Assembly (NCBI RefSeq): GCF_963678635.1
Contig: NC_087063.1
Coordinates: 54,327,074 to 54,391,073, forward strand
From: Symsagittifera roscoffensis
Taxonomy: Eukaryota > Xenacoelomorpha > Acoela > Convolutidae
DNA length: 64,000 nucleotides
Reading direction: 5' to 3'
Within the stretch, counting starts at the first letter, position 1, and each line of letters opens with the position of its first letter. A program made the translations under genes and the position numbers. A model generated the notes under the pieces. That model saw nothing but the letters and a program-made list of their open reading frames with translations. It made no database searches and was not told the DNA's origin. Positions 1 to 13,700 of the stretch are shown here, one piece after another.

Positions 1-2
1 CA

Positions 3-3000
3 ACTAATGCGCCAACACCGGAGGAGTTGAGTCTCAAATCAAAAGAGTATCTTTTGTTGAAACCTCCTTCGAGATCTGGATATTACAAGAACAATTATGG
101 CAATTTTAACAACGGACCAGCAAACCAAGGGAACAATTGGTACAAACCGAGGGATGATATGGACAAGAGACGTTCTTGTGCTAATTGCAGTTCAACAGAC
201 CATCATGTGTCAGCATGCCCAGCTTACAAACAAGGCATGAAAGCAATAGGCTTTAGCCTCGAGGACGAAGATGCGTCAGAGTTGGATCATGAGGATTTCA
301 TGAGAGGAGTAATTGCGAAATTCGGCCCGAGGTGTTTCTTTTGTAACTTGGAAGGTCATTTTAAATCAGATTGTCCGCAATTCTGGGATGCAGTGGCAGA
401 CATCAAGCATCCATGACATGAAGAAGCTTTGTCAGGAGTGAAAGCCAGCAAGGCTCGACTTTTGAGTGAAGCGGAGGCACGCAGAAAGGATAAACCTCAA
501 GAGCTGGTAGCAAAGAAGATGCAAGCGGTAACAGAGGAAGCACGTGAACCGGAACCAGCAACTGCGGCCGATGACTTCAAAATCGATTATAGGGCAGCTG
601 CGAGGGATGCTATAAATAGAGTACAACAGGAACTAGTGACGAAAGAGATTGAACAAAAGGTAAAACTCGAGCTGGAGAATGAAAAATTACAGGAGCAACT
701 GAACGCCTTTGAAGCAACGGAAGTTGAAGAGGCAAAAGTACCAAGCAGCTTGAGCATGAAACTTAATGTTATCTCTGGTCAGAGGTTCGGTATGGCACCG
801 CAAGGAAGTAAAATACAGTCGATAATCTCGGTGGCAGGGCATCAGGTAACCAGAAATCTGAGTGAACCGTCTGAGTTCACTTTGATGCATTTGGACACAT
901 ATGCAGACTATCTGAGGCAGATGGAGCCACGCACCGAGTCGAGGGCTGTGAGGGCACTACTGACCACGGGTGGCCCTCGCATGAAGAAACTTCATGGACG
1001 CTACCTAGAAGTCTATGGGCCGTATCAAGTGATGCTGAACGTGGATGGGATCAGCATCTACACCAGGACTTATGTAACAAAAGATGATGACCAAATAGGG
1101 CAGATCTATTTGGGTGAAGAGGAACTCAAAGTCCGCAGGATAGGCCATGACGCCATGATGGAACAAGACGCGGTACACATTGAAGCAGATGTGACAGCAC
1201 ACCTGCTCGATACCAACGGAACAAAAATCGGAGTCACAGGGCTTCTGGACACAGGAGCGGTGGTGAGTGTGATGCCGATAAAAACTTGGGAAAGAATGGG
1301 ATTCACACGGGAAGATCTGATTCCTACGAACCTACGACTGGCCGCCGCAAATCGAGGAGCCATCTACGTAGCTGGAAGAACACCGATAACGGTCCTTCAC
1401 ATGGGAGGACGAGACCTTTGGATGAGCTTCCTGGTGGTAGAGAATCTGGACGACGCCGACCAATTCATCTTGGGCAGAGATTTTGTCAGGAATTTTGACG
1501 TGATGATTGACTTAAACAACGGTCTAATACGGATTAGAAACCCGGACCGAAAGTATGTTAAGAGACCAATTAATAGGATAATAACAGATGAAAATAAGGT
1601 ACCAGTTTTTTTGGATAGAAAGGTAAAATTACAACCAGGACAAGCTGTAGTAGCAATTTTTAGAATGAGAAATTTAAATTCGTTAAGTGATAGCAAACAG
1701 GTTTGCTTAGTACCGAATCCAAATAGTCAGAGTTCGGTGATTTTAGGCCGGAGCTTCTCGGTAACGCGAAACGGACTGTGTGTCAGTGTGTTGTTGAACA
1801 CACTGGACACCACGGTTTCAATCCAGCGTGGAAAGAAGCTTGGCTACGCCTTGCCGATGAGGACCGACTATGAGGAGACAGAAAACTCGAAGAAATATAG
1901 TGTGAAAGACTGTCCTTATCATGCAAATAAAGATAAAATCTTAAAGAGAATTAATGAATTAAAATCTATTCATAAATTGTTTTCAATGAAATCCGAAACG
2001 GACGACGGCTTATCAAGCTGCTCGAATTTTCCGGAACGCCCCTCGTCATATGAACTAGATTCTGACAAAACGGTTGTGCCAGAAATAGAACATTTGAAAG
2101 GAAAAATAGGTGAGGGAGATTTCGAGAAATTGCGGAACCTCCTAAATCGGAACGCCGAGGTATTTTCAAAACATAAGGCGGACATCGGTTGCTGTAATTT
2201 CGTCGAACACGAAATCGAACTAGAAGAGGGCGCCGTTCCCCATAGGGAAGGCGCAAGGTGAATGACGCCACATAAATCGGAAGCGTGCCGAGCGGAAATA
2301 GAAATGTTGCTCGAATACGACATGATAGAACCCTCGAAATCGCCGTGGGCTTGCGGGGTAGTCATGGCGAAAAAGAAAGGGGGGCAGCTTAGATTTTGTT
2401 GCGACTTTCGTTACTTGAACGCGGTAACGATTAAAGATGCGTACCCGATACCGCGAATAGACGAGAGCCTATCCAAACTTGGTGATGCAAAGTTCTTCAC
2501 CACATTGGACTTGGGTTCTGCCTTCTGGCAGGTTCCTCTGCGAAAGAAGGACAGAGAGAAAACCGGTTTCGCGTGCGAATTGGGTTGTACCAGTGGAAGA
2601 GGATGCCCTTCGGCTTGTGCAATGCAACAGCAACTTTTCAAAGGCTGATGGCTCAGGCTCTGACAGGAGTGACCAAAAAGTACGGGAATCTCTTGATGTG
2701 CTACGTGGATGATGTAGTCATAGCGACACCGACCCTGGAGGATCACATTGATCGGCTCGATGAGGTCTTCGGATGTATGAAAAGAGCAGGCTTGAAATGC
2801 AAACCATCGAAATGTGAAATCCTTAGGGATTCGATCAAGTACCTGGGAAGAATGGTGGACCGGCATGGTGTGAGGCCAGATCCAGAAGCAGTAGAGGCTG
2901 TGCTGACATAGAAAGCTCCTAGAACGGACACACAGCTCATGAGCTTCCTAGGATTTGCCAATTACTACCGTGAATTCATTAAAGGATATGCGGACAAGGT

Positions 3001-6000
3001 GTATCCGATGCAGAAGCTGATGCGCAACAAAGGGAAGAAGTTCGAATGGAACGATGAGGCACAAGTTGCTTTCGAGAACATAAAGCGGGAACTGTGCGAA
3101 GCGCCAGTGCTGGGCATGCCTACAGAAAAGGGCATGTATGTTCTCGACACAGACGCATCGGTGGTGGCCATCTCAGGAATCTTGCATCAAGAGCAAGAAT
3201 GGGACGGAAGAACGGTTCTCCGTCCCATTGCATACGGCAGCAAGGTCTTGAGTGACACAGAGATGAAATATGGCGCACCGAAAGCAGAAATGTTTGCAGT
3301 AGTCACCTTCGTGGAAAAGTACCGTGCATATTTGGGGAGCGCTCCCTTCAAGTTACGCGTAGACAACAGAGCGTTATCCTGGTTGAAGACCTACTCGATG
3401 GATCAGAGTTATATTGGTAGATGGATAGTAAGACTGGATGGCTACCATATGATAATCGAACATAGGATGCGTGATAAACACCAGAATGCTGACAGCCTCA
3501 GTAAGAAAACTGAGTTCTATGAAAGATTGGAGCAGAAGCAGGCCAATCAGGCGGAAGTAAAGGAGGGATTCTCGTTTCTGGACAAAGAAACTTATGAAGA
3601 GCTTCCCTTAACGAGATGGTTGGATAAATCAGGACATCCAATTCCAGGGCACCCTGAGCTACCTGTAGAGAACGCAGCCGAGATAAAGATCCTGTCCAAG
3701 GAGGACCCGGTCCCCTTGGATTTGTTGCTGCGCTCGAACCTGGTCCAGCAAGAACTCTCTCGCATGAATATAAACAGCCTCTCATTATTGGATAAAACGG
3801 TGCAAGTCACACCACAAGTAATGCGGATGCTGGGTGGATTGTTAGAAAGAGAAGTGACCAGAGATGACCCCGAGTGGACAGCAGCAATGGCATCGCTAAC
3901 AGTCAGTGAGAAGGTGAAGATCATGCAGTCCAGACGACAGCACGAAGAGAACGAAAGGGATTGTAGGACAATAGTTCAGCAACTAGTATCCTCAATACCC
4001 CAGGAGATTTTAACAAGTACTTCTTACGGACGGAAAGAACAGGGGAGCAGCAAGCGAAAGAAAACCGTCACCTTTGTAGACCGGGAAAAAGAGGGTGAAG
4101 AGGTAGAACAAAATCAGCTGCAAGACTATTTGTCCGGGGAGAAGGATGAGGAGAAAAACCAGCGATCACAAGATCAACACCCGGGACTAGGAAATTCGTC
4201 CGGGGAGTCTGAGATAAACGAGGAAAATCCTGATGAGAAACAGGACCGAGAGAACAAGGTTTTGTCCGGGGAGTTCAGATGGATGCGAAGAAAGCACAGA
4301 CATGATCTGGAGGAGCGTGCAGTCTCCAGCACAACCTCTTCGACAGATGATGATTCCCGAAACTCAGGAATGGACACCTATTCAGACAGGAACTCGAGTT
4401 CGGGATCCGAGCTGTCAGAACTGGCGATACACACGCTACTAGTGGAAACTCGGGCGAGAGACCTGGACAGAGAGGTGTATCAGGATCCTGACAGCGATCG
4501 CTACCTTATACCAAGCGAAAGAGTCTTTGACAACGCAGCGGATGACTTAGAAACAATAGCGGTATCGAAACGTTCGATAAGCCTGTTGCCGCAGAAAGAG
4601 GTAGTCAGGACTGACCTTCAGCCATTTGAACAAGAAACACAACCGTTGGCGAAGATTTGGTGCGTTAAGATGGAAGAAGACACACATCAGCCCAATGAGA
4701 TGAATTGTCAAATGAGGGTCATGAAGACATATTTGAAGGCGAGGTACAGACTCTCGGACCTACTAAGGGCGCAAAGAAATGACCGCATGACAAGTAACCT
4801 AAAAAGGTGGATAGAAAACGGTGCACCAGACAAAGGTGACCTAGAAGAAGACAGCTATAGGATCCTGAGACAATACTTCATGCAGAAGGAGGGGAGATTG
4901 TATCTGAACAAGGACGGGATCGTGGCTTGCAAGAGAAGAGAAGAAGACGAGGTCTTATACAAATATAACGCGATAGTGTTGCCACAACTCTATCAGACAG
5001 AACTACTATTCAGGTCGCATGATCAGATGGGCCATCAAGGAATCGACAAAGTGTATCAGAGGATCCTGAAGCGCTTTGAGTGGCCTGGAATGAAAAAAGC
5101 ATGTGAGAAATGGGTAACAGCGTGCCTGTCATGCCAACAGGTCAAGGATCCAAGGAAATTACGATTTCCTCTACAATCGATTGAGTCGTCTGAATTCAAC
5201 GAGGTCGTGCAGATAGATCACCAGAAGATATGCATGACAGACAGCGGTTATAACCAAGTCTTGGTCATGATAGATCACTTCACGAAGTATGCAGAGGCCG
5301 TGCCCTGCATAACTGCCTCGGCGGAAGAGACATGCGACCACCTGATAAATACATGGATAGCAAGACATGGTTGTCCAATGACGTTTCAATCGGACAATGG
5401 AACAGCTTTCGTAGGCGAGCTTACGAAAGAGCTTATGAGACGGTCACAGGTCGCTCAGGCTCACTCCACGACATACCACCCTCAGACGAATGGCTTAGTG
5501 GAAAGACAGAATAGGACGTTAGTATCGATGCTGAGAGTATACTGTTCCAGGTATATGACCGATTGGGACAGATACCTTCCACAGGTGATGGGAGCTTATA
5601 ATAGCACGCAACACTCCACCACTGGGTCAGTCCACACATGATGCTGACGGGACACGAGAAGTCTTTACCCTTGACATTCTTCTACCCAGAATATGAGGGG
5701 AAGAAAACATCTCCACAGGTTTACGTGAGGGATGTGATCAGACGTCAACAGGAGTTGAACGATCTGTGTAGACGAAATACTCAGCAAGCACAGGCAAGGC
5801 AGAGGAAAAGATTCAACAAGAAAGCAGCTGGTGCAAAAGCCTACTCGGTGGGAGATTACGTATGGGTATTTCAGAACGTTATACCACCGAAAGGAACAAA
5901 GAAGCTTCTAAAAAAGTGGAGGGGACCCTTCATGATTACAGAGGTGCACCAAGAGGGACGCTTTTATAGACTGAGTACTGGCCGAGCCGCCCACTACGAA

Positions 6001-7371
6001 AACATCAAGCCACACAATCCATCGACAGAAGACTGGTGTGTACCTGCAGACATGGAAGAAGGGGATTATCTAATGATGGATCCTGCTTGTGAGGTCAATG
6101 AAAAAGGCACCAGGCAGAAGAACGATGGAAACGAAATCGTAGAGGATGGTACAGATACACCGCTGGACCTGGATCCAAACGAACAGATCGAAGCGGACGA
6201 TGAGACCTTACCCTACGCAGAGGAAGATTGGCAGGATCCCGAACAGACAGAGGTTCCCAAGAACTTGGAACCAGATCTTCCGTTCACGATTCAGACTCGT
6301 CAGAAGGACGGGACGAGACAAAGAAAGAAATACAATCCTTACGGTGACGACTTTGTAGTGGATAGGATAGATCTAAAGAAAATAGTGGAGGAAATAGTGG
6401 TTTTAGAGGAAATAACCGTGTCACAAGACATTGACATAGTCGATGATCACAACGATGAGTGGGTTGATGACTGGTCGAAACCCGAAGTAGAATTCGACGA
6501 TGAGCAACAGCAGTCAAATGAACAAGACCTGACGAACCTGCGCGTCTTAGAGTGGCTGAACGAAATGACATCAGACCCTAAAGAGACCAACGTTACGATT
6601 CAAGACGTAGATCGCGAAAGCGCGAAATACATTAAGACCGAACGAGATGATCCTTCCTGGGCTGCCCAGGAAGGACAACTTCTCATTCCAGCTTCTAACC
6701 TTGACTTAATACCCGGTATGCGATCGACGGGGACGCCGATGGATATTTTTGTCCGGGGAGTGGGGGTAGGACTTACCCACACTGAAAACTTGATAATAAA
6801 AAAATTGAGAATAGCAAGAGAAACAGGAGACTTAGATGCAGAAACAGGTGAAGAACCTAAGAAACCTGACATAGGCAGGGTAGTTGAGTCATATTTTAAT
6901 TTACCAAATGAATATTCTAGTAACATAATACTAACAGACAGTGATTTCATACTCACAAACAGAACATGTGCGATAGCAATCACCGCAGACATGAGTTTTA
7001 GGACAGCGCTAGCGGCAGATTTTAAGAGGGAATATAAAAACGTGGAATTCCTTTGGAAGCAAAGACCAGGGATAGGGGGCGTAGCAGCCTTACCTCCGGC
7101 GGTGTCGCAGATACCGGGAAAGTACTTGTGCTTCTTGGTAACGAGGGCGACGGAGAAGCAGCACGTGGACCCAGAAAACCTAGTCTTGTCTTTGACGAGG
7201 CTGAGGGACTTCCTTGTGGAAATGGACGTGAAGGAGCTTTCGCTTCCAGTGTACGATCCAAATAGAGGAAGACTGCATCCTCGGGAATTGTACGCGCTTG
7301 TACACGTGATATTCTCTGATACGAACATACAAGTATATCTACATAAGAAATATTATTTAAGTATAGGCTGA
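3..7371 (+). pseudogene. Gag-Pol polyprotein of copy 1 (5' partial, five lesions)
   Basis: Frame enters at base 3. Two CCHC knuckles (177-218, 333-374) are followed by a DTGA protease motif (codon 1248), RT with YVDD (2702), RNase H (starting near 3140 with DTDAS), a long acidic spacer, and integrase with its zinc finger near 5020-5135 and the DDE residues near 5216, 5393 and 5501. A KWRGPF module lies near 5920, and a macrodomain-like tail at about 6920-7360. Compared with copy 2, lesions are TGA at 414-416, TGA at 2259-2261, a 1-bp deletion near 2586, TAG at 2909-2911 (a Trp codon in copy 2) and a 1-bp deletion near 5625. The frame is otherwise well kept, so decay is recent relative to the divergence. 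The family assignment is certain from the RT and integrase motifs; loss of function is inferred from the lesions. Confidence 0.95.
6743..6782 (+). promoter_or_regulatory. 40-nt nucleotide-conserved block with internal priming-like motif (copy 1)
   Basis: Forty consecutive bases are identical to 30136-30175 and 53471-53510, although surrounding coding sequence differs at many third positions. The block contains GTCCGGGGAG, the same 10-mer that abuts the 3' LTR, followed by a G-rich stretch and a possible stem GGGTA / TACCC with a 5-nt loop. It codes for IFVRGVGVGLTH. A cis-acting role, such as a second plus-strand primer or an RNA structure, is inference. Confidence 0.6.
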
Positions 7372-7771
7372 GTGATGTGCGAAAGAGCGTTAGGCCAAAG
7401 ACCAAGTTGCATGTAATATGTGATATGTGTGTTATGTTATGTTATGTTATGTGTTAGGTTATTAAGATCATGGGTGAGTAAGCGTTAGTGACCATGAACA
7501 ACTAAATGACGATCTTGGGAATAGATCCAGAGTTTGGACTGTCCAATCTTAGGTCGAATTCCAAAATTTTAGAAACCAATTGATTTTAATAAATTTTAGG
7601 ATAAATATCTTTTTATCTGAACTGTTTTAAGCAGATTTTAACGATATATGTTAAGGTGAAACTGACAGGTGTGACAGTCGTGATTCCTTTTCTAGATCCT
7701 GATTGATCATTTAATTGCTCATTTGAGTCAAAACTTGAAATCGAAATCAAATCAAACTTGGAAAGAACAGT
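7372..7771 (+). other. ORF1-ORF2 spacer of copy 1
   Basis: No open frame of note. It contains a short GTTAT microsatellite (about 7429-7454) and, 77 nt before the ORF2 ATG, the splice-acceptor-like TTTTCTAG (7688-7695). Copies 2 and 3 have TTTTCAG in the equivalent spacer, supporting expression of ORF2 from a spliced or trans-spliced mRNA. Confidence 0.7.
7688..7695 (+). promoter_or_regulatory. Candidate 3' splice site for ORF2 (copy 1)
   Basis: TTTTCTAG followed by A sits in a T-rich context 77 nt before the ORF2 start. It matches the nematode acceptor form (T-rich tract then YAG) and parallels 31042-31048 and 54378-54384. Confidence 0.45.
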
Positions 7772-10700
7772 ATGGACAATTTCAACCTGGATGAATTGAT
7801 GGACCTGGCAGAGGCATATGTAGGACCGATGGTAGATGCGATCTATCGTCGGCTGATCGAACGAGACTTCGCTCTGGAGGACCCAGAGGTGGTCATGTTG
7901 CTGACCGCCCTGATTAACATCTTGGGGCACGACAACCGTGGGGACCGCCCCACGGAAGTCCTGTTGATGGCAGCATATGGAGAAAGAGGAGTACTAGACC
8001 GCCCGAACATGAGAGTGATGAGGTGGAGAAACGGGGCTCTCTCAGGGAGTGACTTGGCGATTGAGCCTGGATTGGGAAGTTCTAGAACATACCAACCAGG
8101 TGAGATGCCAATGCCCTCTAAGCCTAAACCTGGGCTGACGAGAATGCATCGGGAGATGAACAGCGAGGCGACCTCGTCTGGTTCACCACTGAGAGCAGCT
8201 GTGCCACCAAAAAGGGCGAAAGTAACAAAGAAGGTTCAGACGAACCAAACCATACAAGATCTGGACGAGATGAACGATCAACTGAGGAGTACGAAGAAGG
8301 AGTTAGACGATATGACGAAGACTATGCTGGCGATGGAGGAAGACCGGGACATGTGGAGAAAGTTGTTTGAAGACTGCAACAAAAAACAGGGTCAAGAGAT
8401 CGAACGCTTAAGGCAGGAATACAAAGAGCGATCGGAACAGGCGGCGTTGACGACGTCCATTGAGAAAGTGATACCTGCAAGGGATTTTCCTCGTGGGCAG
8501 TCCCCGATGGAGCTCTTGACACCTCGAGAAATGAGTCAAACAACGGAGACACGGCTTCCAGCAGACACGAACCGAGTAACAATCCCGGATCCTAGTGACA
8601 CCTTGGGTGATCCCGTCGTAGAACAGACAGTGAGAAAACTGATAGAGACAGCTGGACGATTGGTCGCTAACAAGAATGCACCAGGTTCCGGGGTGACTGC
8701 ACCCTATGGAACGATTGACGATACGGGCAGAGTACAACTCTCCCAGACAGTAATCAGACAAGGGATGAGTAACGTGACACCACTCATGGGGAACTCGAGA
8801 ATCCCAGAGAGGAAAGTAAGGAAGATGCCAGCGAAGAAAGTGTCTCGTGTAATAGACGTGCAGAAGAATAATCAATTGAAGTATAATTTCACGGGAGTTC
8901 CGGAGACAGATCCGAGAGCCTGCTTCAATCGAGCTACCTGGAGCCCGGCTGTGAACCTGCAGCAACCACCACTCGGGACATCTCACCTGATATTGGGAGA
9001 CAGCTTAGTCAGAGTGCTGTCGAATTTGAGGACCTCATGGGTCACCACGGTGATGGCCTTTGGAGGCGCGACGATTGCCCAATTATATCGCATGGTGGAG
9101 CTGATGAATCCAGGGAAGATACCCAATGTGATGATCTTAGTTGGGACGAATGATATCTCCAGAGGATCAGATGAGCAGGAAGCACTGTGGGAATCAATGA
9201 TGGTGTGTTTGTTTACTACTCTCTGGCAGAAGTTCAGTTGCGCGGTACTGACCGTTTGCACGGTGCCAATGAACGCAAGAAGCCTGACAGCATCAGGAAG
9301 AAGGCACAACGAGGGAGTCATGAGATGGAACAACATCTTGAGAAACCTAGCAAATCGAAATGCCGGAAGAATGATCCTCATGGACATTGAACATGAATTG
9401 AGAGCCATGGATCAAGCCAGACTGACCATAGATGGCATCCACTTCGACAGTGTCGAAGGACAAGCTTGGTTGAATCGAGTCTTCCAAGAACGGTTTGATG
9501 AGCTGGAAGCAGAACTCTTTGACACAGGAGTACTGAAGGAAGAGGGAACGGTGAGTGATACGGTGATCACCACCTTTGTGCCTCCTAACCTGGAAACACG
9601 CTTGGGTACGGTCCCAGCCGTCACAAATTACCGGCAACAAAGCTCCGGTGAACCAGGTCGAAGAACAGACGTACAAGATCGGTTGGGAGAAGCACCGATG
9701 AGGAGGACAATTCATCCTAGGAAAAGGATAGGACCTGTCAACCAACCAATCGAGGAAGTAGCAGGCACATCCAGATCGGACACTAGATCGGAGACGACGA
9801 GTACCAGTCGAGAGGAGAGACCGAGCAGAGGCTCATTGATGTGGTCGCGATCCATACCGTCTCCTTGGCATATATACAAAGACGAACTAATGAAGCTGGA
9901 CCTACAGAGAGTGAGCTTCATCGAAGATGCAAGGAGGATGCTGAATGGAGCGACGCTATCCGTCAGCAGATTGTACTCGATAACCGGCGTAGACTGGTTG
10001 ATAGCCGCTAGCATAAATTTCAGCTCCACGACGGCCTTGAGATTTGCCGACTTGGAGGGACTGCCCTCCAACAACACAATAGGACCTGTGAATGCAAGAC
10101 CGTTGCAAGATGTGAGATTGAACCATGATGAGAGGAATCGTGAAGAAAGGCCAGGAAGATTCCTGACGGCGAGAGCGCCGATTGGACAACACGTGAAGAT
10201 ATTTAGGCAATTGACGACACCACCTGGTCATGTGAAGGAGAGAGTGTACCCAAAACTAGTGAACCAAGATGGTGATGCCCAGAGATATGGCGGATTGACA
10301 GCGATAAAGAAAGATGAGACCATCTTCGCCGCCTACGACAAAGCAGAGATGAGGAAGGCCAAAATCATGGTAGTAGCGAATTCAGAGTTCGTGTACACCT
10401 CTAAGTCTCTGTTTTGGCCGGACGTCATAATGCTGGCCGCAGTTGACCTAGACCTATTGCAATCAGTGTCATTGGCTATAGGGGTACAAAGGCAGACAGA
10501 AATGAACCCGATAACGATTGTGTTTGCTGGTATCAATGACCATCTACATAGTAGAGGTTTTCTGAGCAGGCTCAGAGATCCTGCAACAGCAGAAAACGCA
10601 GTATGGCCAGCAATAAAAGACATCCTGGAGTCAATGGGTGAAGTGGTAGACGCGACAAAGGAGGGATCATTCAATAAAGTGACGTTGAGAGTAGTATTCG

Positions 10701-13700
10701 CGTTGTCTCCGGGATATGCACATCTCCCGGATGGACTGAAATTTGTGTATGCAATGGTAGCCTTACTTTCGGAGGGAAAATATGATGTGATCATATCAGC
10801 CCCGAATCGCATGATAGAAATGGAGAACCTGAGGCCACTTAAGGCTGAACTGCCTGCAGTATGGTCAGATATCTCAAACGCGATGAGAGGGTTCAAGGAC
10901 CACGCGCTACACATGTTGGTGTTGGACGAAGTGCTGGGGTTGGAACTGTCCAACTTCAGTCGGCAACTCAAACTGAAACCAGGAATAGATGACGACCATC
11001 GAGTGATCACGGCGATGTCCAACGACTTGTGGTTCCGAGCAATGGAAGTGGCGAGTGAAGACACGAGAAGAAAGAATTCACTGGAGACGAGAGCTCATCT
11101 GGAAGCGATGGTGCTGAGAACCAAGCCGGAAGCAAACCAGTGGCTACACCTGAATCCGAGAGTAGCGGCATTGGGTGCAGATGCTTTTCAGCAAGGCCCA
11201 GTAATGATCACTAAGATACACGCCTACTTGTTGAAGGAGGTGAACCTGGTGGAAAATGCCGGAGAAAAGACAGCTGAGTTCGTGAACAGAATGTGTCAGA
11301 TTACTCTGGAGACCTTCTGGACCCAGGAAGTGAAAGGACAGGAGGGATTTGAAAGGACAGACAGCATGCTAGAAGGGTTGGGAGCCGGATGGACCGCGTC
11401 CTTCTTGGCAAAAGTTTACCCGAAAGTCTCGCACTATTTGATAAAGGAATTCCTCCAAGCAGTAGTGAAAGTATCGATAGTGGAATTAATAGCCTTGTTC
11501 GTGACGTTCGGAGCGGAGAGCTTTGTAAAAGGACCGGCGATACTGCTTACGGATGGAATACAGAACTTGCGACTAGATGGACTTCTGACACTGATCGCAA
11601 TAACCCACGGAAACTTGGGAGGACTGATGAAACTGGCACGTTGTCCAGAGCAGATGAAAGAGAGAGTGAGGAATCTGGATATGAAGAAATCCACAGACTC
11701 GTGGAACAAAGTAAGAGACCTGAGACACACTCTTATCCAATATCTCTTGCAGCAGAATCGCTTTGGAACCGGAGAAGACGAGACAATTGAAAGAGAGGAA
11801 GATGTTAGACGACATGTTGGAGGCATGCCGCTGTTAACAGATTTGAGCTTAGCTATGAGAATCGATCCCTTGGCGCTGATCAGAGGAGTCACGGAGTTCG
11901 TGACAGTGATCTATGGACCAGCAGTCACCTTTGCGTTCCCTGACGTTAAAGTGGAAGCATATAGGAGGTCGGTGTTGCACCTGAACCTCATATCGGCAGT
12001 GGACGGTAGTACACTGAACTGGTGTGAGCAGCACGCATTGCGAGAGCTCATGAGTGAAGATCTGTTATTTGCGAAAATATCGGAGCCAGAGATGACAGTC
12101 ATCAATTTTGACGATCACTTCTGTGACCGCATGGGAGAAGTAGAAAGAGGGCACATCGAGGTGTTTCCAAAGCTTTGGAATCTGAGGCCCTATGACAAAA
12201 CGAATGGTGAAATGACCAGAGTGCCTCGTCTCACAGCAGCGTATCACAAGGTGAGAGAAGAGACGAAGGACTGGGGCGATTACAAGAAGCTACCCGAAGC
12301 AATCCCTGAATTCCCTCTGATAAGAAGGATGTTGCTCGGAGCAGTCTCCGTAGTACAAACTCCTAGGTTGAGAGCATTCGAAACCAATGAAAGGAGAGTA
12401 GGGAATTTCTCGGCGACGATGGATCCATACTTCGTGGGGAGAAATGCCGCCGTGTTACAGTACACCCGATTTGCGTACACGGATCAAGCGACGAGAAGGC
12501 GAATAAGCAACTCTGCTACTCCCAAGCCTGGAAGATTTGATGAGGAATGGAGGGGACTAGGCTTAGCTCCAATGAGGATGAGAGGCAGGACTGAATTGCC
12601 TGAAGCCTCAGTAATCCTGACCAGTGTGAGAAAAGAGATGAAAGTTGCGGGAGTATTGCAGACGAGAATTTTCCTAGCACCCTTCGGCTGTGAAGAAATC
12701 AAAGTGGTCCATGGAGAAGAGGAAGATAAGTCGGCCGGTACATTGCTCATACCGAGATTCCAGGAAGAAGCCGACAAAGACGAACAAGGACCATCGAACT
12801 CGAATAGGGACAAGTCAGAAGGAGATGACGGACAGGGTGGAGGCCGTCAGACTGAAGAACCCATGCAACAAGATCAAGCTGGTGGGGAAGACGACAGGGC
12901 ATCGATAGGAGGAACATCCAGCCTGGATTTCAACATCTTCAGTGATCTTGAAAACAATGCGGATACGTTGGAAACGACGGAGCTGGATGAAGGCACCTCG
13001 ACACTGGAGCCTCCGTCAGCCTTTATGGAAATGAAACGGAATTTGCCGGAGAGCAGCTCTCCTGGCAATACGAGAAATAACGATCAGAGAATCCTCATGG
13101 AATCACCTCGGAGGAGAAGAATAGAGGCCTCAGCCAGAGTACCTTTCTTGGTAACGCTACCCGAAGAAGAATGGGAAGTACATCACCGAGACCACGAGAG
13201 TAGGACGGGATGTAAGCTGGACAGAGTGGCGTTCATGGAAGAAGTCTGGACTGTGATTCAGAGCTATGGGACCCAGTCCATTCTCAAAACCGGTCTCAAT
13301 CAACCCTTGATGAGAGAAGTACTTAACAAGCTTGATGAGTGTGAAGGGAGACTAAGTGAGTTATTGATCGACTCAGCCACTGATGAGAGTGAAGCGAATT
13401 CTCCCATCAAGATGACACCGCAGGACGATGAAGGAGAGGTGGTGTACCTGTCAAGGACCAGGAGAGGAACGATGCGATCGAAAATGGTGATTGATAAAAT
13501 CAATGCGATGAAAATGAAGTTAGGCAGCAGAGTGATGCCGAGGAGGATTGGAAAGACGAAAGTGGATTCGGAAATCTCGATGAAAGCTGGTAACTCAGCG
13601 AAAAGAAAACGAGTCGAGGAAGTCATGGATTTGGGGCAAGGTGATTATCAATTGTCTGGCACAGATAGAATATTAACTGATATAGCGATGGTGCCACCCA

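Noticed and set aside
6600-7328. Minus-strand ORFs of 200-270 codons opposite Gag-Pol and ORF2 (also 22841-23458, 30029-30658, 59758-60579)
   Set aside because: Shadow frames: Ser/Leu/Phe-rich, no recognisable motifs, following the plus-strand codon pattern.
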